Notes: generated from the letters alone by a model not told the origin. A stretch of 7,341 bases of DNA from an uncultured beta proteobacterium (GCA_903886165.1 CAISLL010000307.1:1-7341); one strand, 5' to 3'; counted from the stretch's first letter, positions 1 to 7,341 are shown. Translations and numbers: made by a program.

Positions 1-314
1 CCCCCCCTATCTCTCCCGTCTCTTTCCACCCCCGCCGGGGCGGAAAGAGAAGCTAACAGCCTTATGTGGCCTTGTGTTTTGACTGACTGAGTTCATGGCG
101 ATAGGCTAACAAGGCGATGCAGGTGTCACCATGCTCTTGATCACCGCATAGTCGAGCGTTGATGACTGTTCTACCAGCGCAAACATCCGTGCGCCCACAC
201 TGCCCAGTTGGCCGAAGCCGTGTACATCTTCTATTAATAGACAAGGCCAAATACGGCTGTTAGCCCCCCTTTCCGCCCCGGCGGGGGTGGAGAGGGGTTG
301 GGGGAGAGGGGGGG
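1..314. repeat. MITE-like palindromic element with ~75-bp inverted arms
   Basis: Positions 1-75 and 241-314 are inverted copies of each other. Both outer ends are runs of seven identical bases (C at 1-7, G at 308-314). The inner 50 bases of each arm (26-75 and 241-290) match at 45 of 50 positions, including an unbroken 22-base match (26-47 against 269-290). Inside that match is a short GC-rich palindrome, CCCCGCCGGGG, so each arm can also fold by itself. The outer ~25 bases are less alike and strongly pyrimidine/purine-biased. The 165-bp centre (76-240) has no convincing gene; its only ORF is a 62-codon minus-strand frame with a TTG start that runs into both arms. A non-autonomous mobile element or REP-like structure is the likeliest explanation. 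No transposase is present, and target duplication cannot be tested because the left end coincides with the window edge. I see nothing definite in 315-340. Confidence 0.7.
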
Positions 315-340
315 ATTACAACGACAGAAAACCTAACCGT

Positions 341-366
341 TCAAAAATAAACAAGTGGCTTACTTG
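341..366 (-). terminator. Possible rho-independent terminator of gcdH
   Basis: Read on the minus strand, CAAGT (366-362) pairs perfectly with ACTTG (356-352) across a five-base loop, and a T-rich run TTTATTTTT follows at once. It lies 34-59 bases beyond the gcdH stop codon, the right place for a terminator. The stem has only five base pairs and is not GC-rich, so it would be weak. A second small hairpin with a CTGGG/CCCAG stem (374-390) lies between it and the gene. Confidence 0.35.
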
Positions 367-399
367 ACTGAACCTGGGAATTTGACCCAGTCAGCCGGG

Positions 400-1593
400 T
401 CAGCAGAACGCCGCAATGCCCGTCTGCGCCCGACCCAGAATCAGCGCATGGATGTCGTGGGTGCCTTCATAGGTATTAACCACTTCCAGGTTCACCAGAT
501 GCCGCGCCACTCCAAATTCATCCGATATCCCGTTGCCACCCATCATGTCGCGCGCCAGCCGCGCCACATCCAGCGCCTTGCCACACGAATTGCGTTTCAA
601 AATCGAGGTTATTTCCACCGATGCCGTGCCCTCGTCTTTCATGCGGCCCAGTCGCAGGCAGCCTTGCAGACCCAATGCAATTTCGGTCTGCATGTCGGCG
701 AGCTTCTTTTGAATCAATTGATTGGCAGCGAGCGGGCGGCCAAACTGGTGGCGATCCATCACGTATTGGCGTGAGCGCAACCAGCAATCTTCTGCAGCAC
801 CCAATGCACCCCAGGCAATGCCGTAGCGGGCGCTGTTCAGGCAGGTGAACGGACCTTTCAGACCTTGCACTTCAGGAAACGCGTTTTCTTCCGGGCAGAA
901 CACACCGTCCATGACGATTTCGCCGGTGATGCTGGCGCGCAGGCCGACCTTGCCGTGGATGGCGGGGGCGCTCAAACCGGCGGCGCCTTTTTCCAGCACA
1001 AAACCACGGATTGGGCCCACCGTGCCGGACTCACTCACCTCTTTGGCCCAGACCACAAACACGTCGGCAATCGGACTGTTCGAGATCCACATCTTGTTGC
1101 CTGACAGTTTGTAGCCGCCGGGCACCTTGACGGCGCGGCTGAGCATGCTGGCCGGGTCGGAGCCGTGGTTGGGCTCGGTCAGGCCAAAACAGCCAATCCA
1201 CTCGCCGGTGGCCAGTTTGGGCAGGTACTTTTGTTTGGTGGCCTCGTTGCCAAATTCAAAAATCGGCACCATCACCAGCGAGCTTTGCACACTCATCATG
1301 GAGCGGTAGCCGCTGTCGACACGCTCGACTTCGCGGGCGATCAGGCCATAGGCCACATAGTTCAGGCCGGGGCCACCATAGGCTTCGGGAATGGTGGGGC
1401 CAAGCAGGCCCAGCTCACCCATTTCGCGGAAGATGGCGGGGTCGGTTTTTTCAGCGCGAAAGGCTTCCACCACACGCGGCAGCAGCTTGTCCTGGCTGTA
1501 GGCAGCGGCCGCCTCCATGACCATGCGTTCGTCGTCGCTGAGTTGCTGCGCCAGAAGGAAAGGGTCTTGCCAGTTAAAGCTTGCGTGTGCCAT
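400..1593 (-). CDS. gcdH: Glutaryl-CoA dehydrogenase
   Basis: This FAD-dependent acyl-CoA dehydrogenase oxidises and decarboxylates glutaryl-CoA to crotonyl-CoA and CO2 in the cytoplasm, passing electrons to electron-transfer flavoprotein. It serves catabolism of lysine, tryptophan and some aromatics. The 397-residue product has the usual family length and starts with the typical FNWQDPFLL (residues 6-14). Visible landmarks are YRSMMSVQSS (96-105), whose Arg97 lies in the segment that binds the glutaryl carboxylate in this family; the acyl-CoA dehydrogenase signature FGLTEPNHGSDP (136-147); RHQFGRP (281-287); MMGGNGISDE (350-359); and YEGTHDIHALILGRAQTG (375-392) with the catalytic base Glu376. 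An upstream in-frame ATG at 1668 would add 25 residues unlike the family, so I chose 1593, although its ribosome binding site (GAAAG) is weak. A LysR gene is divergent across 241 bp. No defect is visible. Another acyl-CoA dehydrogenase is unlikely given the glutaryl-specific motifs. Confidence 0.95.
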   Translation of the reverse strand: MAHASFNWQDPFLLAQQLSDDERMVMEAAAAYSQDKLLPRVVEAFRAEKTDPAIFREMGELGLLGPTIPEAYGGPGLNYVAYGLIAREVERVDSGYRSMMSVQSSLVMVPIFEFGNEATKQKYLPKLATGEWIGCFGLTEPNHGSDPASMLSRAVKVPGGYKLSGNKMWISNSPIADVFVVWAKEVSESGTVGPIRGFVLEKGAAGLSAPAIHGKVGLRASITGEIVMDGVFCPEENAFPEVQGLKGPFTCLNSARYGIAWGALGAAEDCWLRSRQYVMDRHQFGRPLAANQLIQKKLADMQTEIALGLQGCLRLGRMKDEGTASVEITSILKRNSCGKALDVARLARDMMGGNGISDEFGVARHLVNLEVVNTYEGTHDIHALILGRAQTGIAAFC

Positions 1594-1675
1594 GTGGGTC
1601 TTTCGGTGAATGTTGGGAAACTGCATGTTAGCGCTCGCAAGAGGCACACACAAACGACTTGTTTTCACTTAGTCT

Positions 1676-1688
1676 TGAGTAAAACTCA
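1676..1688. promoter_or_regulatory. Candidate LysR-type operator (T-N11-A dyad)
   Basis: TGAGT-AAA-ACTCA is a perfect inverted repeat with five-base arms that satisfies the T-N11-A rule for LysR-type regulator boxes. It lies in the 241-bp divergent space between gcdH (start 1593) and the LysR gene (start 1835), 82 bases upstream of the gcdH start and 146 bases upstream of the LysR start. The surrounding stretch, about 1680-1830, is clearly AT-rich against a GC-rich background, as expected for a divergent promoter region. I could not assign -35/-10 pairs with confidence on either strand. Binding by the adjacent regulator is an inference. Confidence 0.45.
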
Positions 1689-1834
1689 TGTCTATATTTT
1701 TTACACGGTATCAAATTTATCCAATTTTTCTAACAATTTAGACGTGTAGCCCATGTTTTATATGAGCATCAAGCTGCGTAAAGAGTAGCGTTTTTCATTA
1801 CAAACAAATTACTTATGTGTATATTAGGCACACC

Positions 1835-2731
1835 ATGCGCAGAAAAATCCCCTCTCTTCAAGCCCTGGCCTGTTTTGATGCCGCCGCCCGCCACCAAAGC
1901 TACACACGCGCCGCACAAGAGCTGGCACTGACCCAGGGCGCTGTGTCGCGCCAACTCACCGCGCTGGAAGACTTTGTCGGGGTGGCGCTGTTCCAACGCA
2001 CGCGCCACGGCGTCGCGCTCACCGAACGCGGGCGCGCCTACGCCGTCCAGGTGGCCCTGCGCCTGCAGGCATTGGAGCGGGACACGCTGGATGTCATGAG
2101 TACGCAGGGGCGCGCCAGTGTGTTGCACCTGGCCGCGGTGCCGACTTTTGCCACACGCTGGCTGATTCCGCGCCTGCCTGACCTGAAGCGCACCCAACCC
2201 GAACTCACCGTGCACATCGAAACCCGCACTCGGCCCTTCATGTTTGCCGACACACCGTTTGATGCCGCGCTGTTTGCCGGTACCCCCGAGCAGGTCAACC
2301 AGTGGGCTGGCACCCGCGCCGTGAAGTTGTTCGATGAAGTGGTGCTGCCGGTGTGTGCCCCTGCCCTGCTGGCTGGGGCAAGCAGCCTGACACCCGACGC
2401 CATTGCGCAGCTGCCCCTGCTGCAACAAAGCACCCGCCCGGATGTGTGGCGGCAGTGGTTTGAGGCGCAGGGCGTTGCCGCCCCACACGCCTTGTCAGGC
2501 GCCCGGTTTGAGTTGTTTTCCATGACTGCGGCAGCGGCGGTTCACGGCATGGGCGTGGCGCTGGTGCCGCGGCTGCTGATTCAGGACGAACTCCAGCGCG
2601 GCGAACTGGTGGTGGCTTGTGACCAGGCCCTGGCGAATCAACGCGCCTACTATTTTGTTCAGCCCGAAGGCAAGGACAACCCACCTGCCACGCAAATTTT
2701 CTTGGACTGGCTCACGCCGCACACCAATTGA
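1835..2731 (+). CDS. LysR-family regulator, probable GcdR-type regulator of gcdH
   Basis: This 298-residue protein has the standard LysR length and layout. The N-terminal winged helix-turn-helix is clear: PSLQALACFDAAARH (6-20) followed by the recognition region YTRAAQELALTQGAVSRQLTALE (23-45). A linker helix follows, then a periplasmic-binding-protein-like effector domain from about residue 90 to the end. The opening RRKIPSLQAL resembles the GcvA/GcdR/TrpI branch. It is divergent from gcdH, and in Pseudomonas and other Proteobacteria a LysR regulator called GcdR occupies this place and activates glutarate utilisation, so regulation of gcdH in response to glutarate or glutaryl-CoA is the natural inference. 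I preferred the ATG at 1835, preceded by TTAGG at 1824-1828, over an in-frame GTG at 1817 that adds six residues. The gene converges on the antiporter gene with 26 bp between stop codons. The effector is not shown by sequence. Confidence 0.85.
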   Translation: MRRKIPSLQALACFDAAARHQSYTRAAQELALTQGAVSRQLTALEDFVGVALFQRTRHGVALTERGRAYAVQVALRLQALERDTLDVMSTQGRASVLHLAAVPTFATRWLIPRLPDLKRTQPELTVHIETRTRPFMFADTPFDAALFAGTPEQVNQWAGTRAVKLFDEVVLPVCAPALLAGASSLTPDAIAQLPLLQQSTRPDVWRQWFEAQGVAAPHALSGARFELFSMTAAAAVHGMGVALVPRLLIQDELQRGELVVACDQALANQRAYYFVQPEGKDNPPATQIFLDWLTPHTN

Positions 2732-2757
2732 CCTGAACGAAGCGCTGCTGCAGCGGC

Positions 2758-4254
<1,497 letters not shown>

Positions 4255-4367
4255 CTTGCGGAGAATTATGCTTGGCACGTCCTGCTGACTGCCCTGCCCA
4301 AGGACATTCCAGAGTGTTCAGGTCGCCGCCACCGTGCTAAGCTGATTCCTCTTGACATTCCCACACC

Positions 4368-4373
4368 AAGGAG
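4368..4373 (+). promoter_or_regulatory. Strong ribosome binding site of the aminotransferase gene
   Basis: AAGGAG lies six bases before the ATG at 4380, near-ideal spacing, and fixes that start. The 125-bp divergent region between the antiporter and the aminotransferase (4255-4379) shows no clear operator. A TGC-TAAGCT at 4335-4343 could be an extended -10, but the matching -35 is poor. Confidence 0.8.
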
Positions 4374-4379
4374 CACTTC

Positions 4380-5534
4380 ATGCCCGCACTTCTTCCCAAC
4401 ATCGACCCAGACGGCCTGCTAGAGTTTTCGGTGGTCTACACCGACCGGGCCTTGAACCACATGTCTCAGCGTTTTCAAGGCGTCATGAAAGACATCGCGA
4501 ACATTCTCAAAGAGGTCTATTCCGCCAAGTCCGCGGTGCTGGTACCGGGCAGCGGCACCTTTGGCATGGAAGCCGTGGCGCGGCAGTTTGCCACCGGTAA
4601 AAAGGCGCTGGTGATCCGCAACGGCTGGTTCAGCTACCGCTGGACGCAGATTTTTGACATGGGCAACATTCCGGCCGAGTCCACCGTGCTGAAAGCCCGG
4701 CGCACGGGAACCGGTAGACAAGCCCCCTGGATGCCCTGCCCGGTGGACGAGGTGGTAGCCACCATCCGCGCCAACAAGCCCGACGTGGTGTTTGCCCCGC
4801 ATGTCGAGACCGCCGCCGGCATGATACTGCCGGACGACTACTTGAAAACTGTAAGTGATGCCGTGCATGAAGTCGGTGGCCTGATGGTGCTGGACTGCAT
4901 TGCCTCCGGGGCCATGTGGGTCAACATGGAATCGACCGGCGTCGATGTGCTGGTGAGCGCACCACAAAAGGGCTGGAGCGGCTCACCCTGCTGCGCAATG
5001 GTGATGCTGAGTGCGCGTGCGCGTGCCGCCATTGATGGCACCACCAGCACAAGTTTTGCCTGTGACCTCAAAAAATGGCTGCAGATCATGGAAACCTATG
5101 AAGGCGGTGGCCATGCCTACCACGCCACCATGCCCACCGATGCGCTGACCCGCCTGCGCGAGGTAATGCAGGAAACCCGTGCCTACGGCTTTGACAAAGT
5201 CAAGACCGAGCAACAGGCACTGGGCGACAAGGTGCGTGCCTTGTTCGAGAGCCGAGGCATCCAGAGCGTGGCCGCAGACGGATTCAAGGCCCCGGGCGTG
5301 GTGGTGAGTTACACCAGCGATGCAGGCATCCAGAACAGCAAGAAGTTTCTGGCGCTGGGCCTGCAAACTGCTGCCGGTGTGCCGCTGCAATGCGACGAGC
5401 CGGCTGATTTCATGAGCTTTCGCGTTGGCCTGTTTGGTCTGGAAAAGCTGCACAACGTGGATCGCACTGTGGCGCACCTTGCCAATGCCTTGGACGCCTT
5501 GGCCCTGCCAGAAGCCGAAACCGCTCATGCGTGA
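4380..5534 (+). CDS. Class V PLP aminotransferase, alanine-glyoxylate aminotransferase family
   Basis: This cytoplasmic, pyridoxal-phosphate-dependent transaminase is 384 residues long, normal for the alanine/serine-glyoxylate aminotransferase group. Landmarks in order: the N-terminal PGSGTFGMEAV (56-66), with the Gly-rich phosphate-contact turn; HVETAAGM (141-148), equivalent to the family's HxET; LDCIASG (171-177), with Asp172 expected to contact the pyridine nitrogen; SAPQKGWSGSP (193-203), with Lys197 as the Schiff-base lysine; and FRVGLFG (347-353), with Arg348 in the place of the substrate-carboxylate arginine. All catalytic positions look intact. The start is set by a strong ribosome binding site. 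The true amino donor and acceptor cannot be read from sequence: alanine-glyoxylate, serine-glyoxylate and ureidoglycine-glyoxylate (PucG) enzymes share this fold. The downstream ABC operon has its own promoter signals 129 bp away, so a shared function is possible but not shown. A small GCTCA/TGAGC hairpin spans the stop codon but lacks a T tract. Confidence 0.9.
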   Translation: MPALLPNIDPDGLLEFSVVYTDRALNHMSQRFQGVMKDIANILKEVYSAKSAVLVPGSGTFGMEAVARQFATGKKALVIRNGWFSYRWTQIFDMGNIPAESTVLKARRTGTGRQAPWMPCPVDEVVATIRANKPDVVFAPHVETAAGMILPDDYLKTVSDAVHEVGGLMVLDCIASGAMWVNMESTGVDVLVSAPQKGWSGSPCCAMVMLSARARAAIDGTTSTSFACDLKKWLQIMETYEGGGHAYHATMPTDALTRLREVMQETRAYGFDKVKTEQQALGDKVRALFESRGIQSVAADGFKAPGVVVSYTSDAGIQNSKKFLALGLQTAAGVPLQCDEPADFMSFRVGLFGLEKLHNVDRTVAHLANALDALALPEAETAHA

Positions 5535-5561
5535 GCCTGGCAAAAAAAGGACTGAAGATTT

Positions 5562-5578
5562 TTGGCACGGAATTCGCA
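5562..5578 (+). promoter_or_regulatory. Candidate sigma-54 (-24/-12) promoter of the ABC operon
   Basis: The 17 bases TTGGCACGGAATTCGCA fit the sigma-54 consensus YTGGCACGrNNNTTGCW with a single mismatch (C for T at 5575). The invariant GG (5564-5565) and GC (5576-5577) are separated by exactly ten bases, as required. A transcript would begin near 5589, about 75 bases before the ATG of the ATPase gene. No clear enhancer site for an activator such as NtrC was recognised in the short space upstream, which runs into the aminotransferase gene. Confidence 0.45.
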
Positions 5579-5592
5579 TGAGACTCTAGAAT
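5562..5592 (+). promoter_or_regulatory. Candidate sigma-70 promoter of the ABC operon
   Basis: TTGGCA (5562-5567) matches the -35 consensus at five of six positions and TAGAAT (5587-5592) matches the -10 at five of six. The 19-base spacer is longer than the ideal 17, so the promoter would be weak or need help. The predicted start, near 5599, falls inside the operator-like site at 5596-5611. The -35 overlaps the sigma-54 element, so at most one reading may be right, or both may be used. Confidence 0.4.
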
Positions 5593-5595
5593 AAG

Positions 5596-5611
5596 TTGAC
5601 CAATTGGTTAG
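5596..5611. promoter_or_regulatory. RutR-like operator
   Basis: TTGACCAATTGGTTAG contains a perfect ten-base palindrome, ACCAATTGGT (5599-5608). It fits the E. coli RutR box TTGACCAnnTGGTCAA at 12 of 14 defined positions: the left half-site is perfect and the right has two mismatches. RutR is a TetR-family repressor released by uracil. The site covers the likely transcription start of the ABC operon, where repressor binding would block initiation or early elongation. No rutR gene is in this window. A GntR or other TetR family operator could also look like this. Confidence 0.5.
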
Positions 5612-5663
5612 TTTCTTGTGGGCAAGGCTACCTTTTGGTGCAACCCTCCCTTTTTTTGTGCCC

Positions 5664-6491
5664 ATGAACCATTCAGAAACCCAGTCCGTCGTGTCCGCCC
5701 TGAACCCGCCAGCCGGTGGACGTCTGGCGGTAGAAATCCGCAACGCCAGCGTGGTGTACCAGACGGCAGATTCGCCGGTGCACGCGTTGGCCAACATCGA
5801 CCTGAACATCCACGAAGGCGAATTTATCTCGCTCATCGGGCCGTCGGGTTGCGGCAAAACCACCTTGATGCGGGTGATTGCCGACCTGGAGCAAATCAGT
5901 GCCGGCCAGGTCCTGGTCAACGGTGTCACGCCGCATGAAGCGCGGCTGGCGCGTGCCTATGGCTATGTGTTTCAGGCACCGGCGCTGTTTCCGTGGCGCA
6001 CCGTGCTGGCCAATGTGACGTTGCCGCTGCAGATTCAGGGCCGCTCCAAACCTGATGCCCGGAAAATAGCCGAAGAGCACCTGGAACGGGTTGGCCTCAA
6101 GGGTTTTGAAGGTAAATACCCGTGGCAGCTGTCGGGGGGCATGCAGCAGCGGGTATCAATTGCGCGCGCTCTCTCGTTTGAGCCCAAGATATTGATGATG
6201 GACGAGCCTTTTGGGGCGCTTGATGAAATCACACGCGACCGGCTCAACGAGCAGTTACAACAACTCTGGCAACGTGAGCGCCGCACCGTGGTGTTTGTCA
6301 CCCACTCGATCGCCGAGGCGGTGTATTTGTCGACCAAGATCGTCGTCATGTCGCCACGCCCCGGGCGCATCGTCAAGGTAATCGATTCGCCCCTGCCAGA
6401 CGACCGGCATCTGGGTCTGCGCGACAGCACTGAATTCATCCAGGTGGCGCATGAGGTACGCGAGGCGCTGGCAGATGGCCATCATGACTAA
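5664..6491 (+). CDS. ABC importer ATPase, NitT/TauT (SsuB/TauB) family, probable pyrimidine uptake
   Basis: This is the nucleotide-binding subunit of an ABC uptake system; two copies would sit on the cytoplasmic face and power the permease encoded next. The 275 residues hold a full set of motifs: Walker A GPSGCGKTT (59-67), Q-loop Gln104 in VFQAPALFPWRT (102-113), signature LSGGMQQR (156-163), Walker B ILMMDEP (176-182), D-loop GALD (184-187) and H-loop His214 in VTHSIAEAV. QAPALFPWRT and VVMSPRPGRI (227-236) are typical of the nitrate/sulfonate/taurine family. The substrate is not set by the ATPase. The RutR-like operator upstream and the type of permease downstream point to pyrimidines or related compounds, which is inference. 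I chose ATG 5664; it has no recognisable ribosome binding site. An in-frame GTG lies at 5658. A TTG at 5604 would add 20 unlikely residues and lies inside the operator. The stop codon overlaps the permease start. Confidence 0.9.
   Translation: MNHSETQSVVSALNPPAGGRLAVEIRNASVVYQTADSPVHALANIDLNIHEGEFISLIGPSGCGKTTLMRVIADLEQISAGQVLVNGVTPHEARLARAYGYVFQAPALFPWRTVLANVTLPLQIQGRSKPDARKIAEEHLERVGLKGFEGKYPWQLSGGMQQRVSIARALSFEPKILMMDEPFGALDEITRDRLNEQLQQLWQRERRTVVFVTHSIAEAVYLSTKIVVMSPRPGRIVKVIDSPLPDDRHLGLRDSTEFIQVAHEVREALADGHHD
6462..6465 (+). promoter_or_regulatory. Ribosome binding site that decides the permease start
   Basis: GAGG lies nine bases before the ATG at 6475. A second in-frame ATG at 6484 is 18 bases away, too far for this site. 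This favours 6475 and a 17-base overlap with the ATPase gene, which suggests translational coupling. Confidence 0.5.
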
Positions 6492-7341
6492 GCTGGCAAG
6501 CCCGGACACCTGGCAGCGCCTGCAGCGCGACGGCCTGCCCGTGGTGGTTGTCCTTTTGGCCGGGCTGGTGTTTTGGTACATCGCCGCAGTCTGGATGAAC
6601 GCAGCAGGTGCCATCGAGCGTGTGCTGCCATCCGATGTACCGTGGACGTGGCCAGACCTGCTGGCCGCGACGCTGGACATGCAGCGCCCGGTGATGCCTG
6701 CGCCACATCAGATTGCGCTGGATTTCTGGAGCAGCGTTGTCGACTGGCCGATCAATTCGCCGCGCAACCTGTTGTTTCATGTGGCCGTCACTGCCGAGTC
6801 CACGTTGTGGGGGTTTGTGCTCGGCACGCTGCTGGGCTTGCTGCTGGCGGTTTTGATTGTTCATTCACGCACACTCGACCGCGCCCTGCTGCCCTGGATC
6901 GTGGCCTCACAGACCGTGCCGGTGCTGGCGATTGCGCCGATTGTGCTGGTGATTCTGGGCAGCCTGGGCTTCGCAGGTGTGGCACCCAAAGCAGTGATTG
7001 CCATGTATTTGTGTTTCTTCCCGGTCACGGTGGCGATGGTGCAGGGCTTGCGCTCACCCCAGCGCATCGAGACAGAAATGATGCACACCTACGCCGCCAA
7101 CTGGTGGCAATCCCTGTGGCTGCTGCGTTTGCCCGCGTCACTGCCGTTTCTGTTCCCGGCTCTGCGCGTCGGCATTGCCGCGGGGTTGGTGGGCGCCATG
7201 GTGGCAGAATTGCCAACAGGTGCCGTGGCCGGCCTTGGTGCGCGCTTGCTCACGGGCTCTTATTACGGCAACACCATCCAGATCTGGTCGGCTCTGGTGA
7301 TGTCGGCGCTGCTGGGCCTGGCTTTGACCATGGCAGTGGCG
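6475..7341 (+). CDS. ABC importer permease, NitT/TauT family (3' end beyond window)
   Basis: This is the inner-membrane channel subunit of the importer, with 289 codons visible and no stop before the right edge. Membrane segments are seen at about residues 21-41, 110-129, 141-161, 172-190, 222-246 and 268-289. The cytoplasmic coupling (EAA) loop is at about 201-220, in the E-x3-YAA-x5-Q stretch that leads to LRLPASLPFLFPALR. Family markers include SQTVPVLAIAPIVLV (145-159) and ELPTGAVAGLGARLL (245-259). Residues 46-74, rich in Trp and Pro, look like an extra piece before the usual PAPHQIALDF motif (75-84). From memory, this extra piece, the SQT-P motif and ELPTGAVAGLGARL are shared by permeases beside dihydropyrimidinase genes, so pyrimidine-type uptake is favoured, but taurine, nitrate or other substrates are not excluded. 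The gene overlaps the ATPase gene by 17 bases. A second permease and a binding protein are expected downstream. Confidence 0.9.
   Translation, partial: MAIMTKLASPDTWQRLQRDGLPVVVVLLAGLVFWYIAAVWMNAAGAIERVLPSDVPWTWPDLLAATLDMQRPVMPAPHQIALDFWSSVVDWPINSPRNLLFHVAVTAESTLWGFVLGTLLGLLLAVLIVHSRTLDRALLPWIVASQTVPVLAIAPIVLVILGSLGFAGVAPKAVIAMYLCFFPVTVAMVQGLRSPQRIETEMMHTYAANWWQSLWLLRLPASLPFLFPALRVGIAAGLVGAMVAELPTGAVAGLGARLLTGSYYGNTIQIWSALVMSALLGLALTMAVA

Noticed and set aside
62..250. 62-codon minus-strand ORF inside the left-edge palindromic element
   Set aside because: It starts with TTG, extends into both inverted arms, has no ribosome binding site that I can see and resembles no family I know.
1..314. 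Integron attC site or gene cassette
   Set aside because: The CTAAC/GTTAG sequences in the arms do not fit the attC core GTTRRRY / RYYYAAC, and the arms are inverted rather than direct repeats around a gene.
1165..1749. 194-codon plus-strand ORF opposite gcdH
   Set aside because: It lies almost wholly antisense to a well-supported gene and shows no recognisable domain.
1820..1825. TATATT as a -10 for the LysR gene
   Set aside because: It lies only nine bases before the chosen ATG and has a poor -35, so it is more likely part of the AT-rich leader.
2743..2755. CGCTG-CTG-CAGCG hairpin between the convergent LysR and antiporter genes, as a bidirectional terminator
   Set aside because: The five-base stem is perfect and well placed, but neither strand has a T tract after it, so intrinsic termination is not supported.
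4265..4270. CATAAT as a -10 for the antiporter gene on the minus strand
   Set aside because: There is no acceptable -35 at normal spacing, and the transcript would begin only a few bases before ATG 4254.
4352..4357. Perfect TTGACA -35 in front of the aminotransferase gene
   Set aside because: A -10 at normal spacing would fall at about 4375-4380, over the ribosome binding site spacer and start codon, and no TATAAT-like sequence is there.
5523..5536. GCTCA/TGAGC hairpin across the aminotransferase stop codon, as a terminator
   Set aside because: The stem is short and is followed on the coding strand by an A run rather than a T run.

Overview
The window looks like chromosomal DNA of a betaproteobacterium, most likely Burkholderiales and Comamonadaceae-like (Rhodoferax/Polaromonas type). 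This rests on its GC-rich codon use, the style of the proteins and the gcdH/LysR divergent pair. The genus is an inference from memory; nothing here proves it. No rRNA, tRNA, CRISPR array, phage or complete insertion sequence is visible.

Layout. (1) 1-314 is a gene-free palindromic element: two ~75-bp inverted arms, each with its own GC-rich palindromic core, flank a 165-bp centre. (2) A weak terminator candidate (341-366) precedes the 3' end of gcdH (glutaryl-CoA dehydrogenase, minus strand). A LysR-type regulator is divergent from gcdH, and the 241-bp space between them holds a perfect T-N11-A dyad, a good candidate regulator site. This is the known gcdH/GcdR arrangement for catabolism of lysine, tryptophan or aromatics through glutaryl-CoA. 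(3) Convergent with the LysR gene is an NhaP2-type K+/H+ antiporter (minus strand) that seems to lack the RCK_C (TrkA_C) domain of the E. coli protein. (4) Divergent from the antiporter is a well-preserved class V (alanine-glyoxylate-like) aminotransferase with a strong ribosome binding site. (5) After a 129-bp gap comes the start of an ABC importer operon of the nitrate/taurine (NitT/TauT) class: an ATPase, then an overlapping permease that runs off the right edge.

The most informative non-coding signal is the leader of the ABC operon. A near-consensus sigma-54 (-24/-12) element overlaps the -35 of a sigma-70-like promoter, and just downstream lies a 16-bp site that fits the E. coli RutR operator (TTGACCAnnTGGTCAA) at 12 of 14 defined positions. 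The permease also has features I associate with ABC permeases next to dihydropyrimidinase genes in Proteobacteria. Together these suggest a pyrimidine (or related ureide/hydantoin) uptake operon controlled by uracil through RutR and possibly by nitrogen status through sigma-54. The genes that would settle this lie beyond the right edge.

I see no clearly new system here. The points worth checking are the leader of the ABC operon, the palindromic element at the left edge and the altered cytoplasmic tail of the antiporter.
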